From JAMOQA01 sp964420365 (lineage in GTDB: Bacteria; Acidobacteriota; Polarisedimenticolia; J045): DNA of 5,089 nucleotides. A model generated the notes under the pieces. That model saw nothing but the letters and a program-made list of their open reading frames with translations. It had not been told where the DNA came from and did not search any database. Of this stretch, positions 1 to 5,089 are shown in pieces. The position numbers and the translations under genes were made by a program. The stretch spans positions 1 through 5,089 of the forward strand of contig CAYQTA010000045.1 of the NCBI GenBank assembly GCA_964420365.1. Reading direction: 5' to 3'. Positions within the stretch are counted from its first letter, which is position 1. Each line of letters opens with the position of its first letter.

Positions 1-2
1 GG

Positions 3-980
3 GGCCCCGGCGGCACGCTCTGGGCGAGCGGCCTCGGGGAGGTGCTCCGCTCCACCGACCGGGGGGAGAGCTTCCTTCCGTGGGGCGACCTGCCGTGCGC
101 CGGCGGCCGCGTGCGGGTGACCCCCGACCCGGGCGACGCGGCCGTCGTCTACGCGTCGTGCGAGAACGCCGGCGATCCCTCCGACGGGTTCTGGCGCCGG
201 CGGGGCGAGGGAGACTGGTCCCGCCTCGCCGATCCTCCCGCTCCGCCGGAGGAGACGTCCTGGATGCTCGCCGTCGAGCCGGGGAGCGGACGCCTCGCCG
301 CCGTCACGCGGGTCGACGAGGACGATGCCGACCCGGGCCCGCCGGACGAGCGGGCGTTCGGCGGCCACCTGTGGCTCTCGGAGGATGGCGGGGCGACCTG
401 GCGCGACGCGACGCCGGTCCTCGCCTGCGAGGTGATCAACGCGGTCGCCTGGCTCCCGGACGCGCCGGGGCACCTGCTCTGCGGAACCTTCTCCGCGGAC
501 GGGACCTGCCCGGGGATCCTCGGCCGGGTGCTCGAGTCGTTCGATGCGGGGACGGCCTGGCGGGACGCGACCGGCGGCCTCGAGACGCCCCACGCGTACG
601 ACGAGGGGATCCACGTCGGCCCGGACGGGGAGGTCTACCTCGGGACCTGGTACGAGGGATTCTGGCGGTGGGTGTTTCCGCCGCCCGAGCCGGGAGACCT
701 CCACTGGGAAGCGGGATCGAAGGAGAGGCTCGCCTGGTCGGCGACGGAACGGGCGAGCTCGTGGGACGCGGCCCGGGGAGACCTCGCCGCTCTCCTCGCC
801 GACGGGGGCCCGCGGTCGGGGGAGGCGCTCGCCTGCCGCCTCGCCGAGCCCCGGGTCGACGATCCGTCGGTCCCCGCCCCGGGCACGGGGGCCTGGTACC
901 TCGTGCGGGCCCACCGCGGCCCGGACCCTGGAACCTGGGGCTCGGCCGATCGCGACGATCAGCTCGCGGCCTGCCGGTGA
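3..980 (+). CDS. Asp-box (BNR-type) beta-propeller protein with C-terminal FN3-like module, 5' partial
   Basis: The reading frame is open from the left edge and stops at TGA 978-980, giving 325 visible residues. A GTG at position 42 could be called a start, but the residues before it (TLWASGLGEVLRSTDRG) form the usual strand leading into an Asp box, so the gene begins outside the window. Three Asp boxes are visible: STDRGESF (51-74), SEDGGATW (378-401) and SFDAGTAW (537-560). Their spacing of 109 and 53 residues fits blades of about 50 residues, with a degenerate box near GEGDW in between. The propeller ends around position 686 and an approximately 96-residue tail module follows. Asp-box propellers occur in sialidases, sortilin-like proteins and many secreted proteins of unknown role. 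No sialidase catalytic residues can be identified in this fragment, so an enzyme function is not claimed. The likely location is extracellular or cell surface (inferred). The gene converges on the beta-helix gene at 1207. Confidence 0.85.
   Translation, partial: GPGGTLWASGLGEVLRSTDRGESFLPWGDLPCAGGRVRVTPDPGDAAVVYASCENAGDPSDGFWRRRGEGDWSRLADPPAPPEETSWMLAVEPGSGRLAAVTRVDEDDADPGPPDERAFGGHLWLSEDGGATWRDATPVLACEVINAVAWLPDAPGHLLCGTFSADGTCPGILGRVLESFDAGTAWRDATGGLETPHAYDEGIHVGPDGEVYLGTWYEGFWRWVFPPPEPGDLHWEAGSKERLAWSATERASSWDAARGDLAALLADGGPRSGEALACRLAEPRVDDPSVPAPGTGAWYLVRAHRGPDPGTWGSADRDDQLAACR
51..560 (+). repeat. Asp-box repeats of the beta-propeller
   Basis: Three copies of the S/T-x-D-x-G-x-x-W/F Asp-box motif lie at 51-74, 378-401 and 537-560. 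A fourth, decayed position (GEGDW) lies between the first two, at about half their spacing. Each box normally sits in the turn between the third and fourth strands of a propeller blade, so this stretch accounts for about four blades. A further blade may follow around EGFWRW (near 655-672). Only the protein motif repeats; I see no long nucleotide repeat. Confidence 0.75.
690..977 (+). other. C-terminal FN3-like tail module of the propeller protein
   Basis: These are the last 96 residues after the propeller. Landmarks in order are PGD, LAW, SSWDAARGDL, a Leu/Ala-Asp-Gly-Gly turn, a Cys in LACRL, DDPSVPAPG, WYLVRAHRG, WGSADRDD and a final Cys-Arg. The pattern LxW then W-D-x-x-R then YLVR resembles strands B, C and F of a fibronectin type III-like sandwich. 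The same landmarks in the same order occur at the end of the protein encoded on the other strand (1210-1512). The function is unknown. A role as a surface-sorting or secretion tail is inferred only from its terminal position and reuse. Confidence 0.65.
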
Positions 981-1206
981 CCCGCCGCCTCGTCCCGGCC
1001 CTGCGCCCCGGTCCCGGCCGCGGGTACTCGCGTCTTCGCCCGCGCCAAACGCCTCCCGATTCGCACGCGCGGACCGCTCCCGGTTTCGGCACGGTAAGTT
1101 CCGCGACACCGTCGCGCTGCGAACAACCACGGACCTTCCCGCCGTGGCGCCGGGCGACGCGCCGGGTGCTGCGGCCACCACGCTGGTTTACTGCGGGATC
1201 CGCGGC
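981..1206. other. convergent intergenic region
   Basis: This is the gap between the stop codons of two convergent genes. Frames that stay open through it are arginine- and proline-rich GC shadows without recognisable domains. I see no tRNA, no promoter with a convincing -10/-35, and no hairpin followed by a T tract on either strand. Several GC-rich inverted repeats are present. The cleanest is listed separately as a weak terminator candidate, and another pairs 1146-1150 with 1159-1163. Confidence 0.7.
1102..1116. terminator. weak bidirectional terminator candidate (short hairpin, no T tract)
   Basis: A perfect 6-bp stem (CGCGAC and GTCGCG) closes a 3-base ACC loop between the two convergent stop codons. 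A competing pairing, ACGGT 1091-1095 with ACCGT 1108-1112, overlaps it. Position between converging genes suits a shared terminator, but neither strand shows a T run after the stem. In GC-rich DNA such a stem can also arise by chance. Confidence 0.2.
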
Positions 1207-4200
1207 CTACTCGCAGGAGTCGTCGAGCCTCTCCGTCCCGTCGCTCGCGTAGCCCCACGGGCCGGCACCCCCGCATCCGGCGTCGACGCCCCGGACCAGG
1301 TAGACGAAACACTTCCCGGCAAGGGGCACCTGTGAATCGACGAGGCTCGTCTCCGCGAGGTGCCGCGCGAGGCAGGATCCGTAATCGGCGGGAAGGTCAC
1401 CCTGCATCCCGCGAAGAACGTCCCACGTGTCGGCCGTCGGCTGCGCGTCCCACGTGAGGGTGCACTCCTCGTTCCCGGAGAGCAGCAGGTTCTCGACGTC
1501 TCCGGGGCGGCCCTGCTCCGCATCGAACGGGTTGCAGTCTCCTTCGTCCGGGACCGTGTCGTCGTCGTCGTCCGGGTCGCAGGCATCGCCGGCACCGTCG
1601 CTGTCGAAGTCATGCTGGTCCGGGTTGGAGACGTCCGGGCAGTTGTCGCAGGCGCCGTGGAGGCCATCCCCGTCCCGGTCAGGACTGGTGGTGGCTTCGG
1701 GCGTGTTCCCGTAGCGCCCCATGTTCACCCGGCACCCGCTCGGATCGGGTTCCAGCGAGTAGTCGGAGGACGGGTCTCCTGCGTCGACGGCGGGGGACTC
1801 GGGTCGCAGGTGGAAGTCGCCGGAGACCGCGTCGGCGAAGAGGGGATCGACGTGCAAGACGCCTTCGGCCTCGGTGACCTCGCCGGTTCGCTGTGCCAGC
1901 GAGTAGACGAGTGTCGTGCGCGGCTCCTCGTGCTTGTCCCAGCGGCGCACGTCCTTCACCGTGTTTCCCCAGAGGATGCAGTTCCTCAGGTAGAGCTCGT
2001 GGGACGGTCGCCCGAACGTGTAGCGGGACACGCCGACCTTGTTGCCGTAGAACGTGCACGCTTCCACCGTGGCCTCGGCGTCAGGGTGGACCCAGAGGGC
2101 CTCCTTGTCGGTCCGGTCGTGGAACAGGCAGTGGCGGTACACGATGGTGCCGGCCCCGTAGCCCTTGGCATGGACACCGTCGAAGTCGACGAACTCCACG
2201 ACAGCGCCGGGTGGATCGGTCACGATCTCGTCGACGCCGTCGGCGACGACCCACCGGAGATGGATCGTGGGGTCGGCGCCGTCGTTCCGGCAGCGGATGG
2301 ACTCCCAGCGCTGTCCGTCGTCCATCGGGGCGATGTGGACGGGATCGTCCGGTTCGCCTTCGGCGAACACGTTGCCGTGCGAGAAGATGCGGGAGTCCCG
2401 CTCGAGCCCCTTCACCAGGACGCCTGCCTCGAGGCGAAGAGTCCGTCCGGCAGGCACGTCGAGTCGATCTACGAAGTAGGGGTTGCAGTCCGCCACCCAG
2501 GTCTCATCCTGCTGCATCTCGCCCGTCACCGTGTACGGGCGTCCCGGGCAGTTGCAGTGCGTCGTGGCGGACGGGGAAGTCCGGGCCTCGTCCGTCGCTC
2601 CGTATGCGCCCATGTTGACGCGGCAGCTGTTCGGCAGCGGCTCGCTGGTCGCGTCGTCCGCGGGGTCCCCCGCGTCGATGGCGGGCGACTCGTTGAGAAG
2701 ATGGTAGTCGTCGTCGTCCGGCGCTCCCTTGGGATCGAGAAGCACGAACCGCGGATCGTCGTGCAGGACACCCTCGCCCTCGTTCTCGTTCCCCGTGTCC
2801 TCGATCGTCGTGTACCGGACGTCGACCAGGTCCGGTTCCGCGGCGATGTCGTCCCGGTCCTGGTTCCAGAGGATGCCGTTGTGCACGCTGAACGGTTCGG
2901 TGGCGCCCGTGGCGTCGATGCCGATCCAGCACCGGGCGATCGTGAAGTGGTCGAGATCGACGCCGGAAGCACCGACGACCTCGACTCCGCGCACGAGCCG
3001 GGAGAGGACGACGTGGTCGAGCACCGGGCCGGCGTCCACGACGCGAAGCCCCTTGTCGCCGCGACGGATGTCGAGATGCTCGAGCCGGGCCGCATCGGAC
3101 CGCACCTCGAGGACATCGAGGTTGCGCATCATCGCGTGACGGAGCACGTGGGGTTCGGGCGACGAGAGGGTGACGCCTCCCCACCGCACGTCGTCGAGGC
3201 CGACAAACTCGATCGGAGCCCCGGGTGTTCCGTCCGCGGAGAGGCGGCCCTTGACCGTCAGCTTTCCGTCGGCGGACGCCTCGACGCGGACGCCCGGTTC
3301 GATCACGAGGGTCGCCCCCTCGGCGACGAGGAGCGGGCCGCCGATGCGGATCGGGGAGCAGGCGAGGGTCCAGGTCTCGTCCTCGTCGATCGTGCCGCTC
3401 GACGTGATTCCCCGGCAGCGACAGTGCTCTTCCGAGCCCGCGGCGGACGAGGCCTCCGGGGTGTCGCCATAGGCTCCCATGTTGACGCGGCAGCCGTTCG
3501 GGTCGGGTTCCTCGAGGAACCCGGACTCCGGGTTTCCCGCGTCGATCGCCGGCGATGACGGGTCGAGGTGGTAGTCCCCTGCCGCTGGGTCGACGAACAG
3601 CGGTTCCTCGTGGAGGATCCCGTCGGCCTCCGTGGCTCCCCCTGCGTTACCGACGATCGACCAGGAGAGCTCCACCAGGCGGGTCCCCGGAACGACGTCG
3701 TGGGCATTGCCGTGAAGAATCGAGTCGCGCACGTGAACGGGATCCCCCGCGTCCCCGCGGACTTCGAGACCGTTGGCGTTTCCGTGGATGGTTGCGAGGG
3801 AGACGTCGGCCGCCGCGAACCGGGAGACGAGCAGACCGACTTCGTCGTTGTCGACCAGGAGGACGTGCGAGAGGGCTGGGTGTCCCGCCGCGATCTTGAG
3901 ACCGATCCGCCCGCCGCGAGCCTCGAGATGGTTCACCTCGGCGGCGGTGCCGTCGACGCGGACCCGATCCGCCCCCCGGATCACCACGTGGCGCAGCAGG
4001 TGGGCCTCCGGGGAGTCGAGGTTGATCCCCCGCCAGACGTCCCCGACGGGACGGAAGTGGATCGGTTGGTCGCGGGTTCCCCGAGCCTCCAGGCGGCCCT
4101 CGACCTCGAGGCCGGCATCGGGAACGCCGGCCTCGACGACCGTGCCCGCCTCGACCACGAGGGTGCGTCCCGCCGGAACCGACAGTTCGCCCTCCAGGCG

Positions 4201-5088
4201 GATCGGGCTGCAGTCGGCGGGCCAGGTCTCGTCGGCCGCCAGTTCGCCGGAGAGGCTGAGACCGAGGCACGTGCAGTGGCGGAACTCCCCCGGAAGGGAA
4301 GTCGCCTCGGGGCCGTTTCCATGGAAGCCCACGTTCACGCGGCATCCGTTCGGGTCGGGCTCCCGGTCGGGAACCTCGTCGGGGTCGCCCCGGTCGATGC
4401 CGGGAGAGTCCGGAGACAGGTGGAAGTTGCCGGCCCCGGGGTCCACGAAACGGGGATCGTCGTGGATCACCCCCTCGCCCTCGTTCTCGCCTCCCGTGTC
4501 CTCGACGATCGACCAGAGGATCTGGACGGCGGTACCGGCAATATCGTCGTCGTCGTTCCAGAGCACGGCGTCGACGACGCGCGGGGTCCCGGTCGCGTCG
4601 CGGGAATCGATGCCGAGGGAGCAGTTCCAGGCGACGAGGTGCCGGACCTCGGGGGAGCCGCTTCCGGAGAAGAGGAGGCCGGTCCCGTCGTCCCGGGCAA
4701 GCAGGTGCTCGACGCGCGGGAAGGGGCCGTCGCCGGAAATACGGAGACCGATCTCCGTGTCCGAGATGCGGATCCAGGCGAGCTCAGGGGCGGATTCCTC
4801 GATCGAGAGGGCCGTCGAGGCGTCCCGGACGACGCAGTACCGCATGGACCCGCCGCCTCCCCCGGTGAAGGAGACGCCGTTCCAGCGCCCGGTCCCGTCC
4901 CCGTGGAGCTCGACGGGAAGGTCGCGGTGCCCGGGGACCTCGAGCATGCCGCCCGCGATCTCGAGACCGCTTCCGGGAACGAAGACGACCTCTGTCCCCG
5001 CCTCGATCACCAGGCGGCGTTCCTCCGGGACCATCACGGTGCCGGTCACCCGGATCGGGCTGCAGTCCCGGGGCCATGTCTCGTCGCC
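1207..5088 (-). CDS. giant tandem parallel beta-helix protein (choice-of-anchor Q-like) with TSP3 and FN3-like tail, 5' partial
   Basis: The frame is open from the right edge to TAG at 1207-1209, giving 1293 visible residues. The GTG at 5047-5049 is not a credible start: the 13 residues before it include DETWPRDCSPIR, which matches the opening of each later repeat, so the gene extends beyond the window. Domain order is four beta-helix modules (5085-1681), a calcium-binding thrombospondin type 3 segment (1680-1522) and an FN3-like tail (1512-1210). Each module carries hallmarks of choice-of-anchor Q / pectin-lyase-like beta-helix proteins: an opening VPAGRTLVVEAGTVV-type strand, ILWN near the end of the helix, DPLFVDP, YHLxxxSPAIDAGDP and GCRVNMGAYG. 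No polysaccharide-lyase active site can be recognised, so a structural or adhesive surface role is more likely than catalysis. The protein is very rich in Asp and Glu. No signal peptide or membrane segment is visible in the part present. Confidence 0.88.
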   Translation of the reverse strand, partial: GDETWPRDCSPIRVTGTVMVPEERRLVIEAGTEVVFVPGSGLEIAGGMLEVPGHRDLPVELHGDGTGRWNGVSFTGGGGGSMRYCVVRDASTALSIEESAPELAWIRISDTEIGLRISGDGPFPRVEHLLARDDGTGLLFSGSGSPEVRHLVAWNCSLGIDSRDATGTPRVVDAVLWNDDDDIAGTAVQILWSIVEDTGGENEGEGVIHDDPRFVDPGAGNFHLSPDSPGIDRGDPDEVPDREPDPNGCRVNVGFHGNGPEATSLPGEFRHCTCLGLSLSGELAADETWPADCSPIRLEGELSVPAGRTLVVEAGTVVEAGVPDAGLEVEGRLEARGTRDQPIHFRPVGDVWRGINLDSPEAHLLRHVVIRGADRVRVDGTAAEVNHLEARGGRIGLKIAAGHPALSHVLLVDNDEVGLLVSRFAAADVSLATIHGNANGLEVRGDAGDPVHVRDSILHGNAHDVVPGTRLVELSWSIVGNAGGATEADGILHEEPLFVDPAAGDYHLDPSSPAIDAGNPESGFLEEPDPNGCRVNMGAYGDTPEASSAAGSEEHCRCRGITSSGTIDEDETWTLACSPIRIGGPLLVAEGATLVIEPGVRVEASADGKLTVKGRLSADGTPGAPIEFVGLDDVRWGGVTLSSPEPHVLRHAMMRNLDVLEVRSDAARLEHLDIRRGDKGLRVVDAGPVLDHVVLSRLVRGVEVVGASGVDLDHFTIARCWIGIDATGATEPFSVHNGILWNQDRDDIAAEPDLVDVRYTTIEDTGNENEGEGVLHDDPRFVLLDPKGAPDDDDYHLLNESPAIDAGDPADDATSEPLPNSCRVNMGAYGATDEARTSPSATTHCNCPGRPYTVTGEMQQDETWVADCNPYFVDRLDVPAGRTLRLEAGVLVKGLERDSRIFSHGNVFAEGEPDDPVHIAPMDDGQRWESIRCRNDGADPTIHLRWVVADGVDEIVTDPPGAVVEFVDFDGVHAKGYGAGTIVYRHCLFHDRTDKEALWVHPDAEATVEACTFYGNKVGVSRYTFGRPSHELYLRNCILWGNTVKDVRRWDKHEEPRTTLVYSLAQRTGEVTEAEGVLHVDPLFADAVSGDFHLRPESPAVDAGDPSSDYSLEPDPSGCRVNMGRYGNTPEATTSPDRDGDGLHGACDNCPDVSNPDQHDFDSDGAGDACDPDDDDDTVPDEGDCNPFDAEQGRPGDVENLLLSGNEECTLTWDAQPTADTWDVLRGMQGDLPADYGSCLARHLAETSLVDSQVPLAGKCFVYLVRGVDAGCGGAGPWGYASDGTERLDDSCE
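1210..1512 (-). other. C-terminal FN3-like tail module of the beta-helix protein
   Basis: These are the last 101 residues before the stop. Landmarks are RPGDV, ECTLTWDAQ, TWDVLRG, LPADYGSCLA, SLVDSQVPLAGKC, VYLVRGVDAGCGG, WGYASDGTER and DDSCE. Order and spacing match the tail of the propeller protein at 690-977 (PGD, LxW, WDxxRG, Cys, VPxxG, YLVR, WGxxxD, final Cys). It has more cysteines than the other copy, suggesting disulfide stabilisation outside the cytoplasm. No LPXTG, PEP-CTERM or other named sorting signal is seen. Confidence 0.7.
1522..1680 (-). other. thrombospondin type 3 calcium-binding segment
   Basis: This stretch encodes DRDGDG, then CDNCPDVSNPDQ, then DFDSDGAGDACD, followed by five consecutive Asp and EGDCNPFD. 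It matches the thrombospondin type 3 consensus (DxDxDG, DNCPxxxNPxQ, DxDxDGxGDxCD), in which the aspartates bind calcium and the cysteines form disulfides. In bacteria such segments are common as rigid, calcium-stabilised stalks in secreted and outer-membrane proteins. Here it joins the beta-helix array to the tail module. Confidence 0.9.
1681..2508 (-). repeat. beta-helix module, repeat unit 4 (276 residues, divergent last unit)
   Basis: This unit opens with DETWVADCNPYF and VPAGRTLRLEAGVLV. It then diverges from the other three through the helix body and has extra cysteines. It closes with NCILWGN, DPLFAD, DFHLRPESPAVDAGDP and GCRVNMGRYG (GCRVNMG at 1717-1737). It lacks the closing Cys-x-Cys and the linker that leads to another DETW, and it passes directly into the thrombospondin type 3 segment, as expected for the terminal unit. 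Confidence 0.83.
2509..3381 (-). repeat. beta-helix module, repeat unit 3 (291 residues)
   Basis: This unit opens with DETWTLACSPIRIGG. Later landmarks are GILWNQDRDDI, EDTGNENEGEGV, HDDPRFV, SPAIDAGDP, SCRVNMGAYG (positions equivalent to the motif at 2608-2628) and HCNC. It is seven residues longer than units 1 and 2. Six of these lie between HDDPRFV and YHL, where a longer segment ends in an Asp run (2707-2718). Confidence 0.85.
3382..4233 (-). repeat. beta-helix module, repeat unit 2 (284 residues)
   Basis: This unit opens with DETWPADCSPIRLEG and VPAGRTLVVEAGTVV. Its later landmarks are SILHGN, EEPLFVDP, DYHLDPSSPAIDAGNP, GCRVNMGAYG (GCRVNMG at 3475-3495) and HCRC. Its length equals that of unit 1 exactly (852 bases from Asp codon to Asp codon). 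Its middle third resembles unit 3 most closely (SPEAHLLRHVVIR against SPEPHVLRHAMMR). Confidence 0.87.
4234..5085 (-). repeat. beta-helix module, repeat unit 1 (284 residues)
   Basis: This unit runs from DETWPRDCSPIR to the residues just before the next DETW. It contains the opening LVIEAGTEV strand, a glycine-rich turn (GGGGG), a run of helix rungs, VLWNDDDDI, EDTGGENEGEGV, HDDPRFVDP, SPGIDRGDP, GCRVNVG (4327-4347) and a closing HCTC. It departs from the usual motif with VGFHG where the other units have MGAYG or MGRYG. It need not be the first unit of the gene. Confidence 0.85.
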
Positions 5089-5089
5089 C

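Noticed and set aside
42..44. GTG as the start of the propeller protein
   Set aside because: Coding continues upstream in the same frame with a beta-strand that belongs to the following Asp box, and no ribosome-binding site precedes it.
765..785. RGD tripeptide in the propeller tail as an integrin-type adhesion motif
   Set aside because: It lies within the conserved WDxxRG landmark of the tail. The other copy reads RGMQGD, so the tripeptide itself is not conserved and is most likely incidental.
436..1092. A 218-codon open frame on the - strand
   Set aside because: It is Arg/Pro-rich with no domain and lies opposite a well-supported coding frame.
80..1252. A 390-codon open frame on the + strand overlapping the propeller gene and the intergenic gap
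   Set aside because: It is arginine-, glycine- and proline-rich low-complexity translation typical of a GC-rich shadow frame. The overlapping frame holds Asp boxes and the tail module.
1522..1680. Dockerin or EF-hand domain
   Set aside because: The DNCPxxxNPxQ and DSDGxGDxCD patterns are specific to thrombospondin type 3 repeats. The paired-loop spacing and helices of dockerins are absent.
1360..3558. A 732-codon open frame on the + strand, antisense to the beta-helix gene
   Set aside because: It is exactly in codon register with the sense gene, so an antisense stop requires sense TTA, CTA or TCA codons, which GC-rich coding avoids. Its protein is Val/Arg/Asp-rich with no recognisable domain, while the sense frame has clear repeats and motifs.
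5047..5049. GTG as the start of the beta-helix protein
   Set aside because: The 13 residues upstream contain the repeat-opening DETW and DCSPIR motif seen in all later units, so the frame is truncated by the window edge.
1681..5085. CRISPR array or phage-type DNA repeats
   Set aside because: The periodicity is at protein level with diverged nucleotides and full coding continuity; there are no short identical repeats with spacers.

Overview
This GC-rich window holds the 3' portions of two protein-coding genes that face each other. They are separated by a convergent intergenic gap of about 226 bases. Both genes run off the window edges, so neither start codon, signal peptide nor promoter is visible. 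No RNA gene, transposon, CRISPR array or recognisable enzyme is seen.

Left gene (positions 3-980, + strand): the C-terminal 325 residues of a beta-propeller protein with Asp-box (BNR-type) repeats, ending in an approximately 96-residue module that resembles a fibronectin-III fold. Right gene (positions 1207-5088, - strand): the C-terminal 1293 residues of a very large, acidic, probably secreted protein. It consists of at least four tandem copies of a roughly 284-residue parallel beta-helix module of the choice-of-anchor Q type. These are followed by a calcium-binding thrombospondin type 3 segment and then by the same kind of C-terminal module found in the left gene.

The main point of interest is architectural. 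Two unrelated scaffolds (beta-propeller and beta-helix), encoded on opposite strands, finish with related C-terminal modules, which suggests a shared surface-sorting, secretion or anchoring tail. The beta-helix protein is itself a long tandem array with nearly constant period (284, 284 and 291 residues, then a 276-residue last unit). It carries regularly placed cysteines at each module boundary and similarity that varies along the unit.

The organism is probably an uncultured, high-GC Gram-negative bacterium. Large beta-helix proteins with TSP3 repeats, Asp-box propellers and this kind of tail are familiar to me from Acidobacteriota (Thermoanaerobaculia-like), Myxococcota, Eisenbacteria-like and Planctomycetes-like genomes. 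This is an inference from protein style, not a placement. The genes probably supply cell-surface or extracellular structural, adhesive or glycan-interacting proteins. No metabolic role can be assigned.
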